This document shows, in pieces, positions 11,411 to 22,799 of a stretch of 64,000 bases of DNA. Below the pieces are notes generated by a model. The model was not told the origin of the DNA. It worked only from the letters and a program-made list of their open reading frames with translations, and did not search any database. A program made the translations under genes and the position numbers. Source of the DNA: Trichobilharzia szidati (taxonomy: Eukaryota > Platyhelminthes > Trematoda > Strigeidida > Schistosomatidae); assembly GCA_944472155.2 (NCBI GenBank), contig OX235279.1, forward strand, positions 153,038,199-153,102,198, given 5' to 3'. Each line of letters begins with the position of its first letter. Within the stretch, counting starts at the first letter, position 1.

Positions 11411-13489
11411 TTTTGTGTTTTATATTAAAGTTTCTTTGTTGCCTCCTGTTTTAATTTGCTAGGGAGTAGAAAGCCCAATCCAGTGGTCAAATTTGAAAAA
11501 ATAATCTCTTTCTTGCCAAAGTCTAAGAAAACAAAGTTTACTGCCAAATACAGAATACAGGCAGTAGACCAGGTAAAATAATAGAGTAAAATAAAGTCGT
11601 TACACACATCTAGAAAGTTGTCAAATGCTATTCAGTTGACAAACGTTTGGACGAAGTAAGAAAATAAAGTTCACTGCGAAGCCCTTAAAAAACTCGCATA
11701 AAAATGAAAACATAAACTGCAAACGCATCTATGGAACTTATCGGAAATTGCTTATTTCTTAGCAGTAAAGCAAGTGTTATTTCATTCCTGAGAAATAAAG
11801 GCATCGTAGGAGGACTCATCTACCACACAGCGGACACAAGAATTTCGGAAGATTCCAGTCCAGAAGAAAGTAGCGAAAGATCTTTTCAAAGACATATACT
11901 ACTAGTCATGATGTGAATTCCTCGAAAAAAAAATTGGTTTTAGGATCACTTAACAATGTTTCATATGCTTGTGAAGCACAATTTCACGTACTGACGACAG
12001 ACTGTTACTTAATTAAAGAGAATCGTTTAATGACACTATGCCATGTACTTCTTTTTAATTCTGATAAGTTACTTATCAAGGGTTAACTTTTTTCTGGTGT
12101 TCATAAAAAAGATTACAAGTTCCAACTTTTTAACTATTAGATTTGTGTGGTCTAACACTAGGTATATTGCCTAATGTCTCAAGAATTTCAAAGTACAGTG
12201 TGTAAATATTGTTATCACTGTAGGAGATAAATATTTCTTTTGATTCAATGTACGGCCCAGGATTGTTTTCGTCGTGAGATTCAAATATTTTGCAAAACAT
12301 GATGCAGTATCATCTAACTTGTGCGAGTCTATATGAATTCATTAAACAAAAGGATTTGTTTACGCTACATTTGCATGATTCATTAAAAAAACACGCAAAG
12401 GTCGCCTACCGCATGATTCTGGATGTATATTTGATTGTCCTCTTCCAGAATCGTATGTTTCGAAAGTGGCTGACAAAACTACTTCAGCCTACTAAAAGCA
12501 AATTTTCTGTACTGCATCTACAATATTTTTTCGCTTGTTATTTGAGCGGAGAAATAAACAGATGTGTATAACTCAGAGTCTCAATTTAGAACAGTCTTTC
12601 CACCTACCGAAAACGCTTCCTTTCGTTTCAGGTACGCAGAAGAAAGCGAAAATCAGGAGGCAATTGTGTCGATTGCGTTAATCAAGTGGGAAGTACTCGT
12701 TTTCGTTTCAGAATCCCAAGTCGTTCACTTAAACAATCCTGAGTTTTGTAAACAAAGAGAACTGACTCAGCCTCTTCTTCAGTATTAGTCATATCTTAGT
12801 GTTAATGTCAGTTAAACTGTTCCAATGGATCAATTTTCCGTTCATTCTCTTCATTGTTTAAGTCATATCCACATGTCATTATTTTAGGTTGTCTACCTGA
12901 TCACATCTGATATTCTGAATTCTTTATTATATTAAGTCGTTGCTGACTGAAACTCTTGTATCTTCTGTTAAAATCTGATTCCCTCTTTACTTTTATTATG
13001 CTTTTTGTGTTATAAATTCTAAGTGGTACATCGTAGTTTCAACGTTGATATACTTGACCGACTGTTTCAAATATCTAACACTTTGCATGTGGTCTTTAAA
13101 AACTGTATATAAATGCAAACGTTCACATTAAAGAATAATAACGTTCAAAATGGTCTTTTAAGTGAGTAGCTCATTTCATATTTTTTCATTTGTCTCTTTC
13201 GTATTACTGTTTTTATTCCTTGCCTTCTAAGTGGAAAACAGGGTTTCAAGCTTTGAGGTTTCATTAGCGATGGTGTTGATTTTATACGAGTTGACGTTGT
13301 TAAACTCACACTGAAACTCCTTCCTTTTCCAGATTAAGCGCTATATGATTTTACCAATGTATATTATGAAGCGTTCGTAACCAAACTTTCTATCTGCATC
13401 CTAGGCTGAAAAGCCTCACTATTATTTCAGCGAATGAGGTGTATTTAATTTAGTGTGTATTTAAAATAAAAGTATGAAGAACACAATAT
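11411..13489. other. No recognisable feature
   Basis: About 2 kb of AT-rich sequence. Open frames at 11731-11916, 12290-12571 and 12564-12788 have no recognisable motif, and no splice-phase-consistent exon chain was found. Confidence 0.4.
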
Positions 13490-14640
13490 TCAGTGAAGAG
13501 ACCATATATATACACGTTTGTACAGCTTCAAAAGAGTCTCTTTGCTGAATATTGTCTTCTTAATGCTACAATGGGAATTATTAAATAATTGAAAAAATGC
13601 AAAGACTCAGTGACGATTCAGGAACTTAATGGGTTCCTATGGTATTCTGTCAAACTTGCCTTAGTGAAATCTGAGATTAACTTTTTTGAAAGCTGTATCA
13701 GTAAAACTGAATGTCCTAATGTATTCTGGGAAGCGCTTAGGCGTAACCGTATATATTCGAATTCCAAAACATTAAAGCGCCATACACTTAATCGTATTGA
13801 TGCAATCAGTTCTCGTGTTGTAGAGCTAAACAGGAACATATCTCTGAGAAGTCACGTTCTGTTTGAACTTTCAGCTGAACGACACCTGATCGACTTCTGT
13901 CACTCTGTCAACCCTGACCATGATTTTAAGATCATATATAGAATCCATGCTAACTTCCCGCGTTTTCTTCGTTAAAGACTTCTAAAGACATCTGAGGCCT
14001 TGGCAATTCATGACTTTAAGCCAGACCTTTGTGTACAAAAGAAGTATATACAATCCCTACTTCTGCTTTGGCCGTAGAGGGGTAGACATTTATTTATTTT
14101 GTTTATTTAGTTATTCTATGTACCTTTCCCTTACTACTACGATTATCACTATTATTATTCTCACTCTGAATTGTTTCCACTTGACCCACTTGTCATTCTA
14201 AACCCAAAATTAATTTTTATATATTTTACTTTTACAATATTGAATTATACCTTATCAAATTTCACACCGTGTTATGTAACATTTTACATTCGCCTACTAA
14301 TCCTATAATTATGTACCCCTTTCCAAAATCTATACACCTTATGTATTATTCTGTATATGACATTAATTATTTTGCCACTTGACATTAAACTATGATTATA
14401 GTCACAAATATTTTAATTGATTAAAAATGCCCATTATTTTTAATTGCACTTCATACTATTATTATTTCATGTATTCACACCTTTGACCTAATTCCCTCAT
14501 CGGATATAATTTCTTAAAAATTATATATATACGATTATACAGCTTGATAATAAATTCGTTAAAAAGAGTCTCTTCTCTGAATATTGTGTTCTAATGCTAC
14601 AATGGAAATTATTTAATTATAGAAAAAGCATGAAGCTTTA
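13490..14640 (+). mobile_element. Internally deleted Penelope-like element between two terminal direct repeats
   Basis: About 100-120 bp at 13490-13600 and 14520-14640 are direct repeats (GTACAGCTTC...GAGTCTCTTTGCTGAATATTGT; ...GCTACAATGGGAATTATT), which looks like the pseudo-LTR arrangement of Penelope-like elements. Between them one open frame (13589-13975) begins with a charged N-terminal segment of the kind that precedes the RT. It then jumps straight to the GIY-YIG tail (HDFKIIYRIHANFPRF), followed out of frame or past a stop by EALAIHDFKPDLCVQKKYIQ (to about 14050). The RT domain is absent, so the copy is non-autonomous or dead. The N-terminal assignment is inference. Confidence 0.7.
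14540..14579 (+). ncRNA. Hammerhead-like motif in PLE tail, degenerate
   Basis: CAGC (14540-14543), TTGATAA in place of CTGANGA, GTTAAAA in place of GTCGAAA, stem III AAGAG/CTCTT, C, then TCTG. The geometry equals that of the motif at 41413-41453, with several core changes. Confidence 0.4.
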
Positions 14641-14884
14641 TAGTTTAATTCAGAGACGGTTTTATTAGTTCGTTGGCACTCGATTTCTTATCTGTAATGT
14701 ACTAACGTACTTAATGGTACAACACCTTTATTTGGGAGATTCTAGTGATTTTTAATCTTACAGGTAGTAATAGTGCCCCACAAACTAACGGTAACTAAGC
14801 GTGAAAAGACCAAATTTCTTCATCGGTTCCCCATGTGGTTTATTTCCAAGACCCATCATCTCTTTTGTAGCCCATCTTTGAACT

Positions 14885-17034
14885 CTTTGTAAAAGACTAA
14901 CCTCCCTTTGAAGTAACGATGTTGTGTACTTCAAAATCTGGTCTTACGTACGTTTCGTACAACCCTAGAATAAGCTCAGGAGTGAGCGCACTTAACTGTC
15001 TACGCGTCAGTTGTATAACAGCATATCCCCTCGCTACATCACCCGTATGATTCACGCTTGCGTTCATTTTTTCTGTCAGAAATAAACCTAAGTCTCTGTC
15101 TAAGGTCACACAAGACACGTTAACGTTGCACAAGGAGTAACTTACATTCTACAGACTGCAGGCGCATAGTTGCACTATTTTGCACTCTTTCAGGCTGCAA
15201 GTCATACCACTGACCATGGCCCGATCTTCCAGAATTTTAGGTATGCCTGTAGAGCATCAGAGTCTCCTGAGCATTGTTTGACTACAAATCCTTGCTTCCT
15301 CAGCGTAAACAGAAGCGGTACAGTTAAGACGGTATGGCATTTCATTTGTAAAAATCAAAAACATCAGAGGCTCTAGGGGAAGAAGCCTGTGATGCTCTTG
15401 ATTAGCTTCAGCATGCCATTTCGGAACAGACGACCAAGTGTCGTCACATTATAGGGAGTTTCCAGATGTGAGTTTCTGCAACTTTACTAGTACAGTTGCG
15501 GAGTTTACTTGGAGGGTAGCCATTAGGCCTTCTTTCGGTAAAATAGCAGTCCATTCCTTTCGACCTGCACTGGTAATACTCACACTGATGTTTAAGTGTC
15601 TGTCAGAAGCTGAAATGAAGATTTCGGCCATTTCCAAACTAGTGAGATATTGACCTTTCGAACTATTAAGGCTCAAGCCCTCTGGTTGATAGTTTTTCTC
15701 TCCGAAATGAATCGGTACAGATTTTTGGAGTTTGCTATTAGTTTATTAGACAAGATATGCTTGAAATGACTTCCTCACTCCTGACTCTTGTGCTTCATTA
15801 GTTTCTGAGTTGCACGTATGCATCATGTTCACTCTGACTCTTGGAGATAAGCCACGCAGACAAAGCTTCCACTTTCCTTGCAGAAGACGCTGGGTGACTT
15901 TCTTCAGCCATGAGGATCGTTCCCTCGGTTGTATTGTGACTAGAGGGACGATATTTTAGATTGGTGTGTGAATATTCCTATTTACTACTTACAAATGTTC
16001 CTCTAGGGAAAATTCAGCCAAACGTATGGGCCATTCTGTGTCGGACAAAAGGTTCGCACTTTGGCATAGTCGACTTTGCTATGTCACAGACAAGGTCACG
16101 TATAATCCCACTGTAAGCGCTCACGAAGAGCGAGACCAAACACTATGACTGCACTTTCACTACTAACCAAGGGGGGTCATGATTTGGACGCCTAGGAAGT
16201 GGCTGGCCACTAGATAGTATATAATCTATTTTGATGAAGTATCAGTTGAATCGCACCTAATGTTATCTTCAACGTTCTCAGTCAGTCCTGCATTTCTAAT
16301 GGTTTGTAACAGATTTTGACAGAATTTCCCTTCAGTACACCCCGAGCCAAAGCGAAGTGATGGGGCATTGAAGTCTCTAGCCATAGTGATTTGATAATGG
16401 CCCAAGTCCCGCATCCCTGCGATGGTGCTGAGCAGTAGGGGGTTGTGCTCTGCTCCACAGGTAGGTAATCTGTAGACGTCACCCAACAAGTGCTTACTGT
16501 GGCCTACTGTGAAATGGCACCATATAGAGTCAGGGTGTCGAGTAAGTGTTGGGTCAGCTGCACGTGCGCATCTAGGTCGCCAGTAAAAGTATATGGCATT
16601 TCCCCCTTCATTTTTGTCCCTCTCTTGCCTGACCAGAACTATATCACTTATACTGATTTCATTGTTGGCGATAGTTGGCGTTAGCCAGGTTTCAGCCAGA
16701 GTAAATATTTTGAGGCTTAGTTAGGACTGGAGGTCTTTGAGTCCATCCATTTTCCTCTCAAGCCTGTTGCGTTGCTCTGTAGACAGCTCACAGTGAGTCT
16801 GACCATCTCAACGTGTTGTGGGATAGTTGGCGCTATGTGAGCTGCTGTTATAGGATTTAATATTGGAACTAGTTGGACACTTGAGTGGCACTGGTTGTCA
16901 TCCTTAGCGTCACTTAGGCAAGGGGGCTTACTGTGACTAAGACTGCTAACTCCTTGGGCTTTCGCAGCTCCGAGTATTTCCTCGAATTTTATTCTCGGTC
17001 TCATAACACTGTTGAAGTACCAGAGCCAACTAAT
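14885..17034 (-). mobile_element. CR1-like non-LTR retrotransposon with endonuclease and RT remnants
   Basis: On the - strand from the right: an N-terminal segment at 17004-16717, then an apurinic-type endonuclease part at 16489-16226 (VYRLPTCGAEHNPLLLS, ARDFNAPSLRFG, LLQTIRNAGLTENV). Next is a pre-RT region at 15676-15449 (GQYLTSLEMAEIF, LMATLQVNSATVLVKLQKL), and finally the RT C-terminal block at 15133-14897 (LDRDLGLFLTEKM, RRQLSALTPELILGLYETYV). The central RT with its catalytic aspartates is missing, so there is an internal deletion, and frames shift between blocks. The LTR element at 17040 landed at or close to its 5' end. Confidence 0.8.
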
Positions 17035-17039
17035 ATGCT

Positions 17040-17390
17040 TGTAGCGGTAAATAATTCCCCAAAATTATTAACCACAGCAATCATCACTCAACATTGGATG
17101 CTGACCATCACTGTTTAAGTCGACTTGTTTAGCTGAAGGCTTACGGTCAAGCATCCCCGCCATTTGGTGCTCCGTCGTGTCACGTGCGTGCACGATTACT
17201 AGCTAGCTAAGCATTCACCTCTACCCGCGATTTTGTCCCGAAATATAATACGTACTTTGGACGACAAAATCTGGTCTTTTGCTTTACCATTTGGTACTCG
17301 AAGAACGAACACTATAGAAGTTGTTGGTATAAGATCTTGCGTTAGTATAATCCGTAAAACTCGCGAACGTCGATACCTACAGCCCCCTAA
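17040..17390 (+). repeat. 5' LTR
   Basis: 351 bp, begins TGTAGCGGTAAATAATTCCC and ends CTACAGCCCCCTAA, matched by 20007-20357 along its whole length. The boundaries are fixed by the target duplication. It does not end in the usual CA. Confidence 0.95.
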
Positions 17391-17392
17391 AC

Positions 17393-17405
17393 TGGTGAGC
17401 CCGAC
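17393..17405 (+). promoter_or_regulatory. Primer binding site, tRNA-Trp-like
   Basis: TGGTGAGCCCGAC, two bases after the LTR. The expected complement of the tRNA-Trp 3' end is TGGTGACCCCGAC, so one base differs. The assignment is from general knowledge of CsRn1-type elements. Confidence 0.6.
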
Positions 17406-17504
17406 CACGAACTACATCTTCAATTCACACGCACATAAACCCGGTGAGTTCGTTCCTTTTTGTGTTTATTCTTGTACTATATTGTTATCGACATACTTTT
17501 CGTC

Positions 17505-18322
17505 ATGAGTGATCCTAGCCCCAAGGTTATTCAGATTCGCTCAACCGCCAAAACAATCCGGCTAGTACCATATTGGCCAGATAATGCTGAAACGTGGTTT
17601 CAGATTGCGAGTCTGATTTTTGTGAACATGGCATAACTGATCAACGTTCACAGTTCCTTGCAGTTATTCACGCCCTACCGCGAGAATTCAGCAGGTGCGT
17701 AACTCTGCAGATGTCGGTAAGTAACTCGTACGAGTTGCTCAAAGCATCCATCCTCAAGAGAAACGTTCTCACAGATCGACAACGTCTGGATGAGTTATTT
17801 CGTAACATCGAGTTAGGAGATCAGTCAGCCATGAGCATGCTGGCAAGAATGAAAGAGATCATTGGCCAAAGTCAGTTCGATGAAGGACTGTTTAGAGAAC
17901 TATTTTTATCCAAACTGCCACAGTCAGTTCAGACTGTACTTGTGACACTTCAGGGTGTTCTCATGGATGACTTAGCTGTCTCTGCAGATAGAATTCTAGA
18001 GATAACGAAACGGCCAGTTACCGAAGTATACTCTGTTACCGAACAGGCTTCGAAGAAGGATTCTGCAATGATAGAGTTATGCAACTCCGTCCAGCAGATG
18101 CTTAGGTCAAACAAGCCTAGCAATTCCTCCTACCGTCGTTCTAAATCCCCTCAACGGCTAAACGCACGTGGACGATCTAAGTCCAACACACGTTCTCTCA
18201 AAAATCCTGACTGGTGTTGGTATCACAACACCTATGGCAAGGAAGCAAAATGTTGTCGAAAACCTTGTGATTTCGGCAAAGCCTCCAAGTCTGTGGGAAA
18301 CTATCCCGCCGGCACGCGTTAG
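17505..18322 (+). pseudogene. gag of the LTR element, one frameshift
   Basis: A likely start ATG lies at 17505 (MSDPSPKVIQIRSTAKTIR) and runs in one frame through YWPDNAETWFQI, a gypsy capsid motif. It then breaks near 17600-17615. The rest (ESDFCEHGITDQRSQF onwards to the stop at 18320-18322) is in another frame, so a one- or two-base indel has occurred. The C-terminus has CWYHNTYGKEAKCCRKPC (about 18210-18265), a Cys-His-Cys-Cys nucleic-acid-binding motif like the unusual CHCC motif of CsRn1-family Gag rather than the common CCHC knuckle. The pol frame overlaps its end, shifted by one. Confidence 0.85.
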
Positions 18323-19557
18323 CGGCAACCGTCGCCGGTGGCACTAGCCGCTTACTTTACATCCATGATGTAATTAGCCAGACTAGATATCTAGTCGACA
18401 CAGGCGCCGAAGTCAGCGTCCTTCCTGCTACAGCAGCAGATCGACAGAAGGATCCTAACTTCAACCTACAGGCTGCAAATGGAAAACCAATTGCAACCTA
18501 TGGTCGGAAATACGTCTATCTGAACGTAGGTTTACGCAAACCTATTCAGTGGATTTTCCTAATCGCTGACGTCACAATGCCCATCATTGGCACGGACCTA
18601 CTTAATCATCATGATTTGCTCGTAGACGTTCGCCGTAAACGACTAATTGACAACACTACTAGTTTGTCTATCAAAGGCATAACTTACAGTGGCCTCAGCT
18701 TGTCAATCGTTAAGATGAAAGCAATCCTCGATCCAACTTTTCAACCGATTGTTGAGAAATATCCGGAACTGAATTGCCCATCTAGCGATCTCCCGTGTAT
18801 AACCAGCAATGTTATGCACCACATCATAACCTCAGGACAGCCCGTGACATCTAAAGCACGACGACTGGCTCCTGACAAACTGAGAATTGCCAGAAATGAA
18901 TTCGATCATATGCTCACCCTTCGCATCATTCGGCCATCGAATAGTCCATGGGCATCCCCATTGCATATGGTACCGAAAAAGGATAGTAACGATTGGCGAC
19001 CCACTGGTGATTACCGGCGAGTGAACGCCAAAACAACCCCTGATTGCTACCCTTTGCCTCACATACACGACTTGACGGCAACGTTATCTGGAGCATCTAT
19101 ATTCTCCAAAATCGACTTGGTTAAAGCATATAACCAAATCCCGATGGCAACGGAAGATATTCCGAAAACGGCTATCATCACGCCTTTCGGACTTTTCGAA
19201 ATCCTACGTATGCCATTCGGCCTCCGGAATGCGGCCCAAACATTCCAACGCTTCATCAACGAAGTATTTCGCGGTCTCGACTTTGTATACGCATACTTAG
19301 ACGACTGCCTCACTGCCAGTCCAGATAAGGAAACTCACCTTAGACACTTGGACTTGGCATTTGAAAGGTTACGCCAACATGGTGTTACCATCAATATACA
19401 GAAGTGTCAAATAGGCGTTGACTCACTTGATTTTCTGGGTCACACTATTGACTGTCAGGGCATTCGCCCACTGGCTACTTCGGTCGATCACTCTAAGAAA
19501 ACGCGTTCTGGACGTCACGTTAGATTTCCAGAATACCTCCACACCTATTTCACATAA
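18323..19557 (+). CDS. pol of the LTR element: protease and RT joined to a short integrase-like tail
   Basis: The frame is open without a stop from before 18323, overlapping the gag end in a different frame, to 19557. The aspartic protease signature [13 protein letters not shown] lies at about 18391-18429 and the RT at about 18900-19470. It has [57 protein letters not shown], the catalytic YLDD (19294-19305), and [14 protein letters not shown]. Right after [10 protein letters not shown] the frame continues as [18 protein letters not shown] and stops. [10 protein letters not shown] is the kind of sequence found at the very C-terminus of gypsy integrases. So RNase H and almost all of integrase were removed by an in-frame deletion near 19480-19500. 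A complete family pol is roughly three times longer. Confidence 0.9.
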
Positions 19558-20006
19558 CTGAGTGACACATCAATTTTTTTTATGTTGCGTCATTTAACAC
19601 AAGTAAATGATATTTTTCCTATAACCGTACATAAAATTAAATTAGATGTATACTTTTTTCCCGATATTTTGAACTTTACATTATTTTACTGTATAGTAGA
19701 TGCATGTCATTTTTTTTTGGTAAAAAAAGCTTATTTGGTACATTTTTCTTGACAAGGTTCTCAGCATTCTTGTTTTCTTTTCCAGGTGCAACGGGCACTG
19801 GACAGGAAACAAACGAAGCACGGGATCCAACGAACAACATCGAGGAAGCTATGTACAGACACCCTATTAGCATAGGCAGACAGACCAGCAGGCTCTCATC
19901 AAGCCGCTCGGAAGATTTTTTTCACCCATCAGGGAACCATCGAGATTTTTTACTTCCGGCTGGTCATGTCTTAGGGTCCTCACAAACCCACTAGGGGGGA
20001 GTGAGC

Positions 20007-20357
20007 TGTAGCGGTAAATAATTCCCCAAAATTATTAACCACAGCAATCATCACTCAACATTGGATGCTGACCATCACTGTTTAAGTCGACTTGTTTAGC
20101 TGAAGGCTTACGGTCAAGCATCCCCGCCATTTGGTGCTCCGTCGTGTCACGTGCGTGCACGATTACTAGCTAGCTAAGCATTCACCTCTACCCGCGATTT
20201 TGTCCCGAAATATAATACGTACTTTGGACGACAAAATCTGGTCTTTTGCTTTACCATTTGGTACTCGAAGAACGAACACTATAGTGGTTGTTGGTATAAG
20301 ATCTTGCGTTAGTATAATCCGTAAAACTCGCGAACGTCGATACCTACAGCCCCCTAA
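20007..20357 (+). repeat. 3' LTR
   Basis: 351 bp, identical to the 5' LTR except for two adjacent bases (GTGG in place of GAAG). It is preceded by a short purine tract at 19993-20001 and followed by ATGCT, the target duplication. Confidence 0.95.
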
Positions 20358-20362
20358 ATGCT

Positions 20363-20974
20363 CTTCAAAAACTACTAATATGAGCTCTGATCGTGCTCTT
20401 TTTACCAAACTGACTCATGGATTGCTGCTTGCTGTAAACATGAACATGGAAGACATTCATTTTCTACATATCAGGTAACCGAATGGGCCAGCAACAATAA
20501 CGGCAACCAGCAAATGAACTGGTAACAAAGTCTTCTGCCTCCCAAACAAGTTCATGTGTATAAATTCCAAACCTTCTACACAAAACTATTTCATAAATAG
20601 CTGAAAAACAACTAAAACACTGCAACCACGCATGATAGGAACAAATGAAACAATTACAATGGAGTGGACAAACTGACCTGTTAATGAAAACTTCCGAAAC
20701 AAACAAAGTAACTACTTTTAAAAACAACAGAAACAAAACGCAACAGTTGAGAACAATGTGCACCAAGATAAGTTGTGAACAACTGCGAGATAAACGTAAA
20801 AACCAATTCGTTAACAAAAGCGCGTGCTTCGAAAATGAGAGTGGCATTTTTACGTTGTGAAGTAACCTCTGCTTTTGTCGTTTAAATCATTACATGGTTT
20901 ATTTAGTTGAAGCATTGTTTTGTTTTTGCACACTTTTGTGACTTCTTGCGTGGTCTTTATATATCTGTATTTAG
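20363..20974. other. No recognisable feature
   Basis: Spacer between the LTR element and the next non-LTR element. ORFs on both strands (20464-20847 and 20645-20860) overlap and look accidental. No motif was seen. Confidence 0.4.
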
Positions 20975-22660
20975 TTACATATATACATATGCAGATGACT
21001 TAAAAGTGACGTATAAATGCAAGAACACAGATCTTGGAATAACAATAAACGCCATACAGCAAGAATTAGAAAAAATGGATAGATGGTGTGACACCTGGCA
21101 ACTCCAATTTAATGTCGAAAAATGTGGCTGGCTCTGCATTGGTTGCAACAACTTAGAACTTGACCTGACAATTCAAGGCCATGCACTTCAACGACTGGAA
21201 TCTGTACTGGACCTAGGGCTGAATATCACACTTACATTTTGACACATCTCAACAAGTAAGACGCAATATCGGCTTTCTACTCAGGAACTTCTACAGAAAT
21301 GAGTCTAGAATTCTGTTGTACAAGGTTTGTGTGCGTCCTTTATTTGATTACTGTTCATTCATGTATAGTAGCATACGCATAGAGGACAAATTGAAAGTCG
21401 AGGGAGTGCAGAGTTACTTCACGTTAAAATTACTCGGAACCCGAAAATGGTGCGAACTACTCCACTAGATGTGATACGCTAGGACTAGAAACACTATGGC
21501 TAAGACGCCTGAGACTAAACTTGACACTTTACTATAAGCTTCTAAACCACTTAGTTTTTACCTCTACTAATGGCACTCAACTTTCAGATGACAATGGCTA
21601 CAAACTAAGACACACTAAGGGTACAGTAGCTATCGAACAATGTAAAACAGCCACCAGGCAAAAGTTTTACTTGATTAGGTATGCACAGATATGGAAAATG
21701 CAATGGAAATGCGTCAAGCAAGTACATTGGCCTCCTTCAAAAAGTGCTTAATACAAACTACAAGAGTTGCAACGATTATCTCTATCTGACTCGAAATAGT
21801 CATTAATGTTAGTTAATACTACACCTTTGTTTTTGCCTATATTTATAATTCTAGATAAAACATTAACGGTTAACATACGTATCCTCAAACAGACAAAAAT
21901 CTCGTTTGTAAACTACTACCCACACAATAAGTGGAATAAAATGGACATAAACCGACAACATGAAAAAGGTATAACTCACCACAACATCACAGGACAGATG
22001 ACGCTCGTTGGCACCATATATCCTCACCAACTCAACCACCTTTCCTTAGATAATGTGATGAACTTATACCATAATGTGCTGAGCAGTTAATATTCAACTC
22101 CTGTCGGAACAGCTGAAATCATAAACCTTCCTAGCTAAGAAATACCAATATTCTTATGTACTTACTCCCAACAATGACATTGCAGATCAAATGAGATAAA
22201 CACATCACTGATTTCAAAATAACACATCAATGAACTATAATTCGAGGACTCTGCACACAACAAAGTTATGTATGAATATTTACTTCAAGCTTTATTTTTT
22301 TTCCCAGGCACTTATAATCCATCCACCAAAGACCTGGTTTTTTTGTTAATGCGAAGACAATACTCCTGTATTTCCTGTTGTGTTGCACTCACTGACAATC
22401 TAGCAGATTTTTCCAACTTTGCACAGAAATGATTGTGTATGAGTGAAAAGGCTGTTTTATACTACTGGAATTAACATTTATCAAGTGTATGTATAATCTC
22501 CAGCGAACATGTAAAGCATATCTTGCTACTGGCTGTAAATTGTGATTAAATTATATGGTTCTATTTCTGTAACAATTTGATGATGCCTGTAAACTGGCGT
22601 CCCTCATGTACTGTACTATGAGAATAAATTTATTTATTTATTTATATATATGTATATTTG
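20975..22660 (+). mobile_element. CR1-like non-LTR retrotransposon, 5'-truncated: RT C-terminal half and 3' UTR
   Basis: Starts within the RT catalytic block, IYTYADDLKVTYKC (about 20975-21020), then QQELEKMDRWCDTWQLQFNV and GHALQRLESVLDLGLNI. Across several frameshifts it continues with RNESRILLYKVCVRPL (21295-21345) and LRRLRLNLTLYYKLLNHLVF (21505-21560). The 3' UTR ends with GATGATGCCTGTAAACTGGCG (22580-22600) and a (TTTA)n tail at 22626-22650. The same 3' end recurs at about 28540. It is dead by stops and frameshifts. Confidence 0.85.
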
Positions 22661-22799
22661 TCTGTGTAGCTTAATTAGCTTATACTGACATGAGTCTCAC
22701 ATATAGCTGTGGAAGACAGGACCGCCACTTTCTGATGGATGATGCGATGCGACATGATAACTGCAACCTATAGTTTCATAGAGTTTGCACTGACTTATC

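Larger units (their letters stand above)
17035..20362 (+). mobile_element. Young Ty3/gypsy (CsRn1-like) LTR retrotransposon, internally deleted
   Basis: Two 351-bp LTRs (17040-17390 and 20007-20357) differ by only two adjacent bases (near 17317 and 20284). They are flanked by the same 5-bp target duplication ATGCT (17035-17039 and 20358-20362). A primer site TGGTGAGCCCGAC starts two bases after the 5' LTR and resembles the complement of the tRNA-Trp 3' end used by CsRn1-type elements. A purine run (tagggggga) precedes the 3' LTR. Inside are a frameshifted gag and a pol with protease and RT fused to a short integrase-like tail. RNase H and the integrase core are gone. Near-identical LTRs mean recent insertion. 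The element could only have moved with help from a complete relative, or was deleted after insertion. Confidence 0.95.

Noticed and set aside
12290..12788. Possible host exons at 12290-12571 and 12564-12788
   Set aside because: No recognisable domain, and no splice-consistent partners.
17233..17508. Open frames inside both LTRs (also 20200-20478, and opposite-strand frames 17199-17408 and 20166-20408)
   Set aside because: They are identical because the LTRs are identical; no coding signal.
20464..20860. Overlapping open frames on both strands between two elements
   Set aside because: Mutual shadows in AC-rich sequence; no motif on either strand.
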